Both the position numbers and the translations under genes were made by a program. From the NCBI GenBank assembly GCA_026018925.1, contig JAKSZU010000004.1, forward strand, positions 15,268,964 through 15,332,963: a stretch of 64,000 nt of DNA, written 5' to 3'. Shown piece after piece: positions 34,305 through 44,560 of this stretch. The stretch is from Tupaia tana (lineage: Eukaryota > Chordata > Mammalia > Scandentia > Tupaiidae). How positions within the stretch are numbered: the stretch's first letter is position 1; each line of letters starts with the position of its first letter. The notes beneath the pieces were generated by a model. The model worked only from the letters and a program-made list of their open reading frames with translations, ran no database searches and was not told the origin of the DNA.

Positions 34305-34520
34305 TGGAAAGTTTTTTTCTTAAAGGTCCAAATAGTAGATATCTTCAGCTCTGTGGGCCATCTGGTCTCTGTCACGGTTACTCAGCTCTGCTGTTGTAAC
34401 CCAAAGGCAGCCACAGACTATGTGTAAGTGAATGAGCATGGCTGGTTTCCAATAAAACTTTATTTATAGAAACAGGCAGCCTGTAGGCTGTAATTTACCT
34501 GATTTCTGTTCTAGACTTAT
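34305..34520. mobile_element. MER20-like hAT-Charlie MITE
   Basis: TTAAAGGTCCAAATAGTAGA, GCTCTGTGGGCCATCTGGTC, GCAGCCACAGACTATGTGTA, CCAATAAAACTTTATTTATA and GAAACAGGCAGCCTGTAGGC are characteristic of this old eutherian element. The outermost ends are degraded. Confidence 0.7.
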
Positions 34521-35389
34521 ATGATCTTTATAGCACACTATCTTAAAAAGAGAGAATCCCCCAGTGTCCAGATATAAAAATCTCAGAGAAGACTTCAGTG
34601 TGCCCACTTAGGTTAGGTGCCTGTGCTTGAGCCGCTTACGTAGGATGAAATCTCCTGACTGGTCTGTCTGGGGCATGTGTTCTTCTCAGTAGCAGTGGTG
34701 GGGGTCAGCTCAGCTAGGACTAGAGGGGATGGGACGTGGGGTCTGTTACAGAAGAAAGGGAAGAGACGCGGCTATTCACTGCAAGGTACCAACAAGAGAG
34801 AGCATGAACTGAGTGCCCGAAATTACCCAGTGATGATCCAGCTTGAAATTGGTCCTGACACAGCCTCAGGGCGCCAGGCCAGCCCTGCAGCGCTGATGCG
34901 TGCCCTGCCCCGGCCCTCTCCCTCCTGTGGTGTTGGCAGCTCATCTGCTTTATTCGCACCCAGTCAGAATGCCCTTGCCTACTCATTCCTGCCTCACACA
35001 TTGCTCCACCTGCCTGGGTGGGACTAGAAGGCCGAGTCACTGTGAGGAGGGTGCCAGGCTGGAGCCCAGCCTCTGCCACTTCTCTCCTTCTCCTGGAAGG
35101 ATGGTGGCTTACGGTCCTCTTCTCTCCTGTGCCCTTGTTTGCACTGCTCTTCTCATTGCCCTCCCCAGCACTCCCCACCAGGCTCACCTTTACTTGTCTT
35201 TCAAAGCTCAGCTCACATTTGTCGTTATCTCTTTCAAGAAGTCCTTCCTGGGCTGTTCCCATAGCCCAGCCATCTAAGTACTGCACAGAGGGAGCCAGAT
35301 CCCACGTATTCTGACCAGGTTTGAATCCTGGTCCGAGTGGCTTGAAAAACATGCTGGGTAAGCATGTTCACAGGCTTTAGAAAGTGTCC
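34520..35389. other. Intronic sequence, LINE-like 3' part
   Basis: 35085-35280 resembles a LINE 3' coding remnant (TTTACTTGTCTTTCAAAGCT, TCAAGAAGTCCTTCCTGGGC). The rest is unassigned. The minus strand has a 210-codon open frame (34720-35352) with no domain. Confidence 0.35.
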
Positions 35390-35640
35390 GACTTGGGGAT
35401 CAGATGGTATCACGTCAGGGAGACACGGTGCTCTCTGCAAGGCGGGCTTGGAAGGTTGCTGTTTGGCAGCTAGAGACCTCCCTTGGTATGACGGGCATGC
35501 ACATGCCCATGATCCAGGCTGGCTCAGGCTGGAAGGTGGGTCGTGGTGTCTGGACCCTCTTGAAGGTGCTGAATCTTGTCTCTATAGCTCTCTCATTCAA
35601 ATTAATAAACTTTAACAAAAATATAAAAAGGAAAAAAATT
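35390..35640 (+). mobile_element. SINE-D or related
   Basis: CATGCCCATGATCCAGGCTG, GGCTCAGGCTGGAAGG, a CT-rich stretch and the end CAAATTAATAAACTTTAAC match the copies at 16868 and 43706 in layout. Confidence 0.45.
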
Positions 35641-36185
35641 TTTTCCTGTTTGCTTGGACATAGACCAAGGTCCTACTCTGCAAGGCCTTTTGGGACAAGA
35701 CCAGGTAGATTTTAGAAAACCTGTGTCTCTCTTCTTTGTTCCTCCCCTACTCCTGACTTCTTACAGCAACTTTTAGGAAAGTGGATCTCTGGGGTTTGGC
35801 CTTTGCTTGAATAGGTTACAGTCTCACTTCTGGGGAGGCCAAGGGCTAGCACTGAATCTAATAGGCTGAGGACCGTCTCTGCCTGCCCTTTGTCTCCTGG
35901 GGTGCTCGCACTCCTCACCCTTACCGGAAGAAGTGACTGGAAGGCTGGCCGCTCGACTAGACAGACAGAGATGTAGAAGCTGTCTGTGGCTCCAACCCAG
36001 CAAATCCATGTCTGGTGACCCCTTTCTCAGTAGGGCTGGTGAGAACTCAGATGACGAGCCTGCCTTGGATCTGCTGGTGACCCCACACAGTGACCGCTTT
36101 AGGTTTAGGCCGAGTGGGATAGAGGACACCTTCACCTTCTACGCTGCACCTCAGCCATGCTGCTGAGCAGTAAATGAGCTGAAGG
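35640..36185. other. Intronic sequence, nothing recognised
   Basis: No named repeat or exon. Confidence 0.4.
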
Positions 36186-36396
36186 GGGCCAGCAGGTAGT
36201 GGGGTGTTTAAGGCACTGACTCCCATGTGGCCAACCACACGAGGCACATGTGCATGTGTGACCAAAGTCCCGGGAGGAGAATGGTAAAGAGATTGCAGTG
36301 TGGCCATCCCCGCCTCCATCAGGGGACAATTTCTCACTTTCCCTCTCACTGTCTCTCTGGCTCGTTTGTTTGTTTTTTTTTTTTTTTTTTTTTTTT
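36186..36396 (+). mobile_element. SINE-L-like copy ending in poly-T
   Basis: Sense head GGGGCCAGCAGGTAGTGGGG and a shortened body, but the CT tract runs into CTCGTTTGTTTGTTT and about 24 T instead of an A tail. Confidence 0.65.
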
Positions 36397-36399
36397 AAA

Positions 36400-37139
36400 G
36401 GCAACTGAACTGGAGGACTCCTGAGGAGGGGCCCAGGTGACCCTTCCTGGCTGGTCAGACTGACCCTGTGTCTAGTCTACCCTTCAGGCTGTCAGTCTGT
36501 GGACAGGGCAGTGTCGTGGCTTCTTGGGCCCCAACCTGCTCTGAGAGGCACAGGGGTCAGATGTGTACCCTCTGTATGCTCTCCTCAGGCCCCAGGTCCC
36601 CAACTACTACGGTCTGGATCTAAGGAGAAAAGACAGGCAGATCCCAGTGAACTTCCGTCTCCTCCTCCCCCAGTTCCTTCTCACGCACTCACACACCCTG
36701 CTGAAACCCGATCCTGAGGCTGCCTCGCGTGCTGGGGCTCTGGCGGGGCTCTGGCAGGGCTGGCGGGCTGGGGCCTGTCTGCTGGAGCCTGCCCCACCCT
36801 GCACTGCTACCCCCTAGGCCAGGGCAAGCAGGTCAGGCCTCCCACACCCGTGCTAGTCTGACCAGTCCTTCCACACCCAATAGGTCACCTCCACCCTGGC
36901 CAGGCCCCCAAACTGGCACACTGGCCTAGACAAAAGCCCCCAACTTCTGTTCCATGTGTAGCATGAGGCTCTCTGCCCAGGCCACCTGCAGCATTAACAC
37001 AGACAGACACACACAGACACCCCACCTCTCCCGTCACCCCACCCCCACATTTCCTGTTGTTTATGGCCCGCAGCTCAACTCCAAGGCCTCGGTAGGCGCT
37101 GAACCACCACGCCTGGACTGAGCAAAGTGCAGGGGGGAC
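36400..37139. other. GC-rich intronic stretch, nothing recognised
   Basis: Several CCCCAC-type simple stretches near 37000. No exon. Confidence 0.4.
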
Positions 37140-37608
37140 ACGAGCCAGAGCACAGACCTGCCTGGGGGAGCTGGGGAAGACTTTCCAAAGGAAGTAACAT
37201 TTAGACTGAAAAGAATAAAAACAAAATTTAACAAGAAATTAGAGAGGGAAGAAGTTAGGGAATAGAGCGAGGTTGTGCGTTTAAGGCCGAGAGGTGGCAC
37301 GTGTCAGTGCTTGGAGACCAGCATATTCAGGGAGCTACAAACAGTGCCCGACTGGGGACCATGACAGTTGTTGCGGGAGGAAATCCAGACTACATTAGCG
37401 TGGGGAGTGGGTAGGAGAGAGAGACTGGAAGCAGACCATCCACTGCACTTTCTAGAAGTTTGACCATGAAGGGTAGAGTTGGCAGCTAAAGAGGGTATGT
37501 GTGGTCAGGTAAGTTTGTTCATTTTCAGAAACCTGATCATGATTGTATGCTTAGGGGAAAGCAGATAGGAAGAGATGTTCGAAAACATGATGAAAAGGTG
37601 CTTTGGTG

Positions 37609-37862
37609 GGACCAGCAGTTAACGTAATGGCTATGTCGCTGGACTCCCATGTAGTCAACCGCAGTTCGAGTCCCGGACCCGGTGGCTTAAACTCACACCG
37701 GGCACGTGTGCATGCCCAAGATCCCAAGAGGAGAATGGAGGAGAAGGGATTGCGGCGTGGCCATCCCCCCTGGAGGGTGATTTCTCACTTTCTGTCTCTC
37801 TGTCTCTCTCTGTCTTTCTGATGAGCGCACGCGCCCTATAGCAAAAACCTCTCCCCCCAAAA

Positions 37863-37909
<47 letters not shown>

Positions 37910-37912
37910 AAA
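37609..37912 (+). mobile_element. SINE-L with (AAAT)n tail
   Basis: The target GTGCTTTGGTGG occurs at 37597-37608 and again just after the tail (37913 on). Canonical B box GTTCGAGTCCC. The tail has grown to about 12 AAAT units (37861-37908). Confidence 0.93.
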
Positions 37913-38187
37913 CGTGCTTTGGTGGCATAGGAGTGAGGTAGGAAGCCAAATTTAAGGGTAAATAAAAGGGTTGACAGATGTGTCGGTAACGAAGTAAGAA
38001 GCCGAGCCACTGCCTCTCTGATGGTCTTGGTTTTCTCTGTGAAATGAGGGAATGGATCTGCCTAGAGAGAGTTGGACAAGAGAGAGTTTATGGAAGGCAG
38101 GACGTGTTTGGAATAGCTGCAGACAAAGTCGAGGGCCCAGCTAAGTTTTAAGTCCATGCATTTGTGTGGTATCAGTCCTTGCAAATG

Positions 38188-38220
38188 TGTGTGTGTGTAT
38201 GTGTGTGTGTGTGTGCGCGC
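38188..38220. repeat. (TG)n microsatellite
   Basis: About 14 TG units with one interruption, ending GCGCGC. Confidence 0.9.
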
Positions 38221-38375
38221 TTTCATTCACGTGTTTTCTTGAAGTACCTTGAGTATAAAAGGTACAAAAGTATAGAATTAGTTTAATCTCTACGTTTCAC
38301 CAAATGAGTAGGACCAAAAATAAAGAGCCAGGGTCACGGGGTCCAGGCAAGACAATTGAAGAGCTGATCTGGATG

Positions 38376-38501
38376 GGGTGCCAGTAGGTGGCGTGGTAGT
38401 TAAGGCACTGGACACCCACATGACTGACCGCGGTTCAAGTCCCGGGCCTGGCAACTTGCTTTCTCATTTTCTCTCTCTCTCTGTCCCTCTCTGGTCCAAT
38501 T

Positions 38502-38550
<49 letters not shown>

Positions 38551-38600
38551 AAGAAGATAGAAGATAGATAGATAAAGTTAAAAAAAATAATTCTTTAAAA
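38376..38600 (+). mobile_element. SINE-S with (GATA)n tail
   Basis: Head GGTGCCAGTAGGTGGCGTGG. Its tail has become (GATA)n at 38504-38551. The target AGCTGATCTGGAT before it (about 38361) recurs at about 38876, beyond the next SINE, showing that the second SINE entered this one. Confidence 0.88.
38504..38551. repeat. (GATA)n microsatellite
   Basis: About 12 GATA units, followed by imperfect AAGATAGA units to 38575. Confidence 0.95.
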
Positions 38601-38611
38601 GAAAAAAATGC

Positions 38612-38873
38612 TGGGACCAGCAGTTAGCATAATGGCTATGTTGCTGGACTCCCATGTAGTCGACCGTGGTTCGAGTCCCATACCTGGTGGCTTAAACTCA
38701 CGCCGGGCGTGTGTGCATGCGTGCCCAAGATCCCGAGAGAAGAATGGAGAAGGGACTGCGACGTGGCCATCCTCCCTGGGGGGTGATTTCTCGCTTTCTG
38801 TCTCTCTGTCTCTGTCTGTCTGGCGAGCACACCTGCCCTATAGCAAAAACCTCTCCAGGAAAAAAAAAGAAAA
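38612..38873 (+). mobile_element. SINE-L nested in SINE-S
   Basis: Sense copy in the tail of the SINE-S at 38376, B box GGTTCGAGTCC, palindrome variant CCTCCCTGGGGGGTGA. Confidence 0.9.
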
Positions 38874-38879
38874 AAGCTG

Positions 38880-39639
38880 ATCTGGATGTAACCAGGAGAG
38901 CAAGAACAGGCTAGAATATGTAGAGAAGCCAGGAGTTTCAGAGTGAAGAAAGCAAAGGAGAGAGAAGATGGAATGCTAGGAAGTTGTATTCAGAGAGCAC
39001 TGGATGTTCACACTTTAAAAGTGATGGAAAGTTCCAGAATGTGGCTGTGGAAGTGAGTGGCCAATATGGAATAGAAATAATCTTTAGAGTCAAATAAGTC
39101 ATCTCGGAGGACAGAGCTTTAGGACTTGGAAAGTTTTTGAAAATAATGAGCAAGAATTGGGTTTGCCTAAAAGGTAAGGCAGAGGCTGAAACCCAGTGAA
39201 CAGGGCAGGGCTAGTAGGTGATTTATTGAAACCTCCGTCGACAGTAAAGGCAAAGACAGTGTGGAGGGGATGGAAGGGGGGCTGTTGGGGACAGTATGGT
39301 ACTGACAGTGATCGTCCTAACTTCCAACCCACCGCCGCCCTTTCTGGGAGTTCTAGGGTGACGAGATAATGCAGAAGAGACCAGGTTCTTGCTCATCCCC
39401 ATCATTGTGAAAGGCTGCATGTAGCCAAGGGGGGAGGAAGAGCAGAGGACAGAGCTCAGCACAAGTGGAAATGAGAGAAAAGATTAATGTACTTTAACTA
39501 ACTTCCTTTAATCTGTGTAGCTACAGACCCTGGTACAAGGAAAAAAAAAAAAAAAAAACAGGGAAAAAACACATGCCAGTCTCCTAAGAAAAGGTGGTGG
39601 TGGTAGTGAGGGAGGAAACATAGAATAATTCTAAAGAGA
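38880..39639. other. Intronic sequence, possible decayed LINE
   Basis: Purine-rich, perhaps antisense L2 at 38950-39200. A run of 18-19 A at 39540-39558. Nothing firm. Confidence 0.35.
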
Positions 39640-39742
39640 TCAAGGAGAGTCCTTTGATAGTCACATGGAAATATGATAATATTAGATTCAAGCTTTATAC
39701 CAACCATAATGGATCAGAGATTTGAATGTAAAAAATGAAAAC

Positions 39743-39915
39743 AGGCTGGCAGGTGGCGTGGTGGTTAAAGGTACTCGACTCCAACATGGCTGAATGCAGT
39801 TCGAGTCCTGGACCTGGTGACTTTCTCTCTCTCTCTCTAATCCTCTCTCTCTCTCTCTCTTAATCTGCCCCTCTCTAGTCAAATTTAAATTAAGTTAAAT
39901 AAAATAATTCTTAAA
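39743..39915 (+). mobile_element. SINE-S
   Basis: GGCTGGCAGGTGGCGTGGTG head and TCAAATTTAAATTAAG tail, inside the L1. Confidence 0.88.
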
Positions 39916-40461
39916 AAAATAAAGCATACCAGTACTAGAAAAAAGTGTGGATTAATTTCTCTATAGCCTAGGAATGAGGAAAATTTTCCCAAGATTCAAA
40001 ATCGAGAAACAATAAGGGGAAAGATTGATAAGTTTGACTACATTAATGGAAATTTATTATAAAAAAAGAGAAAGCAAGGAAAGAAAATACCATTAAGTTA
40101 ATAAAAACAAACAAATTGGGAGAAATGTATCTTAGAGGGTTTATATATTTAATATATGAAGTGCCTCAAAAAAAAAAAAAAAAGATAAAAGACCAATGTC
40201 TGGTAGAAAAATGGGCAAGAGATACAAACAAAATTCATAGCTACAGATGGCCCTTCTGTATATGAAAAAAAAATGTTCAATTCCACTCCTAATAAAAGAA
40301 GTTAAGATGACAGCAAGATACAATTTTGCTCCTGTCAGACAGGCAACACTGAAATGTTCCAGTCATATCTTTTGGCGAGACTGTGAAAGAAACTCACTTT
40401 TGTATGGTGCTGATGGGTATTGCAAAGTGGCACAATTCCTATAGAAGGGAATTGGTAATAT

Positions 40462-40665
40462 GGAGCCAAATTCCGACTTGTGGTGCACACTGGTAAGACT
40501 ACTGCATGGCAGGCCGAGGGCTTAGGGGAGGAGCAGGTTCAATTCCTGGCCCAGTCTAAACAGCTCAATACAGTGTAGCACACCTATAGGTTGAGCTACT
40601 CAAGAGGCTGAGGAAAGAAAATTATGAAAGACCAAGACCTTGTCTTTTTAAAAAATTACATATAT
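40462..40665 (+). mobile_element. SINE-D-like copy with 7SL-like segment
   Basis: GCAGGTTCAATTCCTGG is a B-box-like element. It is followed by CCTATAGGTTGAGCTACTCA, AGAGGCTGAGGAAAGAAAAT and GACCAAGACCTTGTCTT, which parallels the Alu/7SL consensus phrase around GCTACTCGGGAGGCTGAGG. Confidence 0.45.
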
Positions 40666-40871
40666 TTATGTCTGATCCAGCAAACCCACTCCTAGGACTC
40701 TACTCCAATGATACATTGACAAATAGAAAAAACATCTGCATGAAGTTATTCATTATGGTCACTTTATCACTATTGGTAGAATCTACTTTACAGAAGACTA
40801 GGAACAACCCAGAGAACTTATTGAATAAAATAATGGTACATAGCCATAATAGACTGTTATCAAATATGTAA

Positions 40872-41043
40872 CTATTTTTTAAATAATTACTTTATTTATC
40901 TTTTATTTATTTTAATTTGACCAGAGAATGGCAGGGTGAGATAGACAGGGAAAGTTAGAAAGCAAGCCGCCAGGTCTGGGACTCGAACCATGATCAGCCA
41001 CGTGGGAGTCCAGTGCCCTCAACCACAACACCACCTGCCGGCC
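40872..41043 (-). mobile_element. SINE-S
   Basis: Antisense copy in the L1. TTTAATTTGACCAGAGAATG, head complement CCACCTGCCGGCCCC. Confidence 0.88.
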
Positions 41044-41049
41044 CCTATT

Positions 41050-41236
41050 TTTTTTAAATTTTAAAAGAATTATTTAATTTTATTTATTATTACCATTTTT
41101 AAATTTGCTCTAGGACATGTGCACTCACCAGAGAGACAGAGAAATTGAAAAGACAGGCCACCAGTTCTGGGACTTGAACCACAGCTAGCCATGTGGGAGT
41201 CCAGCGCCTTAAACACCAAGCCATCTGCTGGCCCCA
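41050..41236 (-). mobile_element. SINE-S
   Basis: Antisense, right after the previous copy. Head complement CCATCTGCTGGCCCC. Confidence 0.85.
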
Positions 41237-41256
41237 ATTAAAAAAAAAAAAAATTA

Positions 41257-41487
41257 TTGGGACTGGCATATATCACCTGACTCCTAATGGCCGACCACGG
41301 TTCAAGTCCAGGCTTGAAACTCATGCCAGGCATGTGTGTGTGCATGCCCGAAATCCCTAGAGGAGAATGGAGAAGGTATTGTGGTGTGGCATCGTCCCTG
41401 GGGGGATGATTTCTTGTTGTCTGGCTGTCTGTCTCTCTCCAGCGAGCGCATGAGTCCTATGGCCAAAATCTCTCTAAAAATAATTTT
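41257..41487 (+). mobile_element. SINE-L with damaged head
   Basis: A deletion in the head region (GGGACTGGCATATATCACCT) removes most of the A box; body and CCCCTGGGGGGATGA remain. Confidence 0.75.
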
Positions 41488-41489
41488 TT

Positions 41490-41735
41490 AATTGCCAGAG
41501 ATCATGTGCACTCACCAGAGAAAGAGAGAGAGAAAAGCACACACACACACACACACACACCCCAATGGAACACCATCACCACAATTCTTTTCCTCCATTT
41601 CTCTACTCTGTCAGCATTTTCTGCATGTGTGCACACACACCCAGCAAGTTTTTCAAATCTCTAGGGCTACAATTTCAAGTGTGATTGGTCATATGGGACC
41701 CAGCTCCCGTAACTGCTAAGCTGCAGGCCAGCACA
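41490..41735 (-). mobile_element. SINE-L with (CA)n, diverged
   Basis: Antisense, joined tail to tail with the previous SINE. (AC)n at 41537-41560 replaces part of its tract. Confidence 0.7.
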
Positions 41736-41873
41736 AAGCATTTTACTGTCATGGAATGAGCACCAGAATATATATTGTTCAGTGAAAAAAAGAATACATG
41801 CATATGTATTATTCATTTTCTTATATCAAAAAGCAAAAGAAGGATGAAATAAAAACTAATAATAATGAATACT

Positions 41874-42383
41874 GGAAGCCAGCAGGTGGCATGAAAGTTA
41901 AGGTGTTGGACTCCGACATAGCTGACCACAGTCCTGGAGCCAGCAGCTTGAAAATCCTGCTGGGCCATGGCATAATGGTTACATCACTGGGCTCCCACGC
42001 AGTCAAGTCTCAGACCTGGTAGCTTGAAACTCAAGCTGGGCGCATGTGCCTGTGTGCCCAAAATCCCAAGAGGAGAATGGAGAAGAGATTGCAGCATGAT
42101 CATCCCCCCTGGGAGTGATTTCGTATTCTCACTCACTGTCTCTCTATTTCTCTGGTGAGCACATGCACCCTATAGCAAAAATCTCTCTCTAAAAAAAAAA
42201 TGAAAATCATGCTGGGCTGGTGCATGTGCACATGTGCCCAAAATCCCAAGAGGAGAATGGTAAAGGGATTGCCGTGTGGCCATCTCCCTGGGGGTGATTT
42301 CTGTCTTTCCCCTCACTTTCCCCTCCCTGTCTCTCTGACAAACACATATGCCCTATGGCAAAAACCTGAAGAAGAAAAAAAAG
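41874..42383 (+). mobile_element. SINE-L split by a second SINE
   Basis: The head GGAAGCCAGCAGGTGGCATG and body start run to 41966, and the body resumes at 42201. Target repeats GAAAATCCTGCTGGGC (41951-41966) and GAAAATCATGCTGGGC (42201-42216) flank the inserted copy. Confidence 0.88.
41967..42200 (+). mobile_element. SINE-L, short-head form, nested
   Basis: Begins CATGGCATAATGGTTACATC, lacking the first part of the usual head, like the copy at 44022. Confidence 0.88.
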
Positions 42384-42843
42384 ATGACTACTGTATGGGA
42401 ATAGTGGTAACAGGAGATGGCCACAGAGATGAAAACTAGACTTCTCTGAAAGTATTTTGTTTTGTCAATTTAATGTTGGGACTGTGTAAAGCTTTATATC
42501 ATTGTAAAACACAGTTAAATTAAAATGAGGGAAAAACAATCCCTAGGAAGCAAAAGCAAAATGAAACAAATGAAACTAAATATGTATTACATTGATGACT
42601 TAAATTCACCAGAATTACATTGATGAATTAAACTCACCAGCCAAAGTAATTTATCTGTCCTTCTAGTGGGGTATACCCTATGGCAAAAAGAATGCTAAAG
42701 GAACCTTTAATTGCTTTTAGTAATGATAGTGTTAGTAATAATACTGGTATTATTATTCTGAAACTATTCTATATATTTTCTATGTGCATATGTTAGGAGA
42801 AAGCAAATAAATAACTGTGGTAATGTCATTAGAAACAAAGATG

Positions 42844-43116
42844 GGGAGCCAGCAGTTAGCGTAATGGCTGTGTCGCTGGACTCCCACGTAGTCGACCATG
42901 GTTCGTGTCCCAGACCCGGTGGCTTAAAACTCACACCGGGTGCGTGTGCGTGCGCGTGCGTGCCCAAGATCCCGAGAGGAGAATGGAGGAGAAGGGATTG
43001 CGGCGTGACCATCCCCCCTGGGGGGTGATTTCTCGCTCTCTGTCTCTATGTGTCTCTCTGTCTGTCAGGCAAGCGCACGCGCCCTATAGCGAAAACCTCT
43101 CCAAAAAAAAAAAAAA
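42844..43116 (+). mobile_element. SINE-L, young, variant B box
   Basis: Perfect target repeat AGAAACAAAGATG at 42831-42843 and 43117-43129. B box GGTTCGTGTCC. It sits in the L1 3' UTR. Confidence 0.95.
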
Positions 43117-43237
43117 AGAAACAAAGATGTCAGCTTAAGAAAACAGATATAAAGGTAAAATCAAAGAATGTAAGGAAATAGATTAGTTTTATGCTATGTG
43201 AATTATATCTCAATAAAGTTGTTAAAAAAAGAAAAAG

Positions 43238-43695
43238 AGGGGCTGGCAGTTGGCATGATGGTTAAGACGCTGGACTCCCACATGACCCACTGTGGTTCGA
43301 GTCCTGAACTCGGCACTTTGCTTTCTTTCTCTCTCTCTCTCTGTTTCTCTGGTCAAATTGAAAAATAATAATAAATAAAATTATGGGAACCAGCAGTTAG
43401 CGTAATGGCTATGTCGCTGGACTCCCACGTAGTCGACCGCGGTTCGCGTCTCGGACCCGGTGGCTTACAACTCACGCCGGGCGCGTGTGCGTGCGTGCCC
43501 AATATCCCGAGAGGAGAATGGAGGAGAAGGGATTGCGGTGTGACCATCCCCCCTGGGGGGTGATTTCTCGCTTTCTGTCTCTATGTCTCTCTCTGTCTGT
43601 CTGGCGAGCGCACGCGCCCTATAGCGAAAAATCTCTCAAAAAAAAAATAATAATAATAATAATAATAAATAAAATTAAATAATTAATTTAAAAAG
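43238..43695 (+). mobile_element. SINE-S split by SINE-L
   Basis: Head GGGGCTGGCAGTTGGCATGA. The AAATAATAATAAATAAAATT tail is duplicated around the inserted SINE at 43386. Confidence 0.87.
43386..43640 (+). mobile_element. SINE-L, young, variant B box, nested
   Basis: GGGAACCAGCAG start, GGTTCGCGTCTCGG, GTGTGACCATCC. The GGGCGCGTGTGCGTGCG arm is intact. Confidence 0.93.
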
Positions 43696-43705
43696 GAAAA
43701 GAAGG

Positions 43706-43932
43706 CAGGGCCTGGATGGTGACTCAGTGATAAAATGCCAAGGTGGATCCACCTGGGAAGATTGCTGGTTCATGCCCAAAGACCTCCGTGGGTACATCAG
43801 ATATATGTGTACCCATGAGCTGGGCTGACCGGGACTTAGAGTAGATTGCAGCATCAGGACTTGCTAGGGGAGGGAACCTGGATCTCTTTCTGTCTCTGGA
43901 ATATAAATAAACTTTAAAAAAAAAAAAAAAAG
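43706..43932 (+). mobile_element. SINE-D
   Basis: GGGCCTGGATGGTGACTCAG head-like start, TACCCATGAGCTGGGCTGAC, CTTTCTGTCTCTGGAATA and the end AATAAACTTTAAAAAAA. Confidence 0.55.
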
Positions 43933-44021
43933 GAGATAACATAAATTTTTTTATTACTAAATTTGAATTGAGAATACCACGCAGATATATGTATTTCTTT
44001 TTCTTTAAAAAAAATATCTGG

Positions 44022-44265
44022 CCATGGCATAATGGTTACATTGTTGGACTCCCACGTAGTCGACCATGACCAGACCTGGCAGCTTAAAACTTACACCAGG
44101 CACGTGTGCATGCATGCCCAAAATCCTGAGAGGAAAATGGAGGAGAAGGGGTTGCGGCATGGCCACCCCTCGGGGGGTGATTTTTTGCTTTCTGTCTATC
44201 TTTGTCTCTCCAGTGAACGCACATGCCCTATACCAAAAGTCTCTCTGAAAAAAATAAAAATTAAA
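44022..44265 (+). mobile_element. SINE-L, short-head form
   Basis: Starts GGCCATGGCATAATGGTTAC. Part of the B box is lost (GACCATGACCAGACC). Confidence 0.82.
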
Positions 44266-44285
44266 AAATTAATTTAAAAAAAGTA

Positions 44286-44560
44286 TCAGCCAGCCCCACA
44301 GTGCAGCAGTTAAGTGCTATGTGTAGAGAGCCAGATCCCACATGGCTGACAGAGGTTCGAGTCCTGGCTCTGGCAGCTTAAAAAATATGCCAGGCTGCGT
44401 GTGTATATACGTATGTGTTCAGAATCCTGACAAGATGGAAACATGGAGTGAAGAAAGGATTCTGGCATGACCATGCACCATTAGGGAGGACTCTCTCTCT
44501 CTCTCTTCCTTTACCTACCTGAAAAGAGTGGGAAAATCAGTGACTAACCTATAGCAAAAT
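44286..44560 (+). mobile_element. SINE-C (older type)
   Basis: GCCAGCCCCACAGTGCAGCA head, AGAGAGCCAGATCCCACATG, B box GGTTCGAGTCC, and a body with CAAGATGGAAACATGG instead of the SINE-L palindrome. The same type as 51039-51318. Confidence 0.65.

Larger units (their letters stand above)
37140..38360 (-). mobile_element. Possible L2 relic (antisense)
   Basis: Purine-rich pieces such as GAAGTAACATTTAGACTGAA and CTGTGAAATGAGGGAATGG hint at antisense L2. Weak evidence; a SINE-L interrupts it. Confidence 0.3.
39640..43235 (+). mobile_element. L1 3' half broken by about eight SINEs
   Basis: Sense L1 pieces keep order: AGATTTGAATGTAAAAAATG, AAAATGGGCAAGAGATACAA, TTCAATTCCACTCCTAATAA, TCTTTTGGCGAGACTGTGAA, GGTATTGCAAAGTGGCACAA, CAGCAAACCCACTCCTAGGA, TAGGAACAACCCAGAGAACT and, at the end, GTGAATTATATCTCAATAAA at 43198-43217 followed by an A-rich tail. 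The ORF2 remnants carry no long open frame. Confidence 0.65.

Noticed and set aside
34720-35352. 210-codon open frame on the minus strand
   Set aside because: No recognisable domain and no promoter or splice context. It lies in a GC-rich intron where long chance frames are expected.
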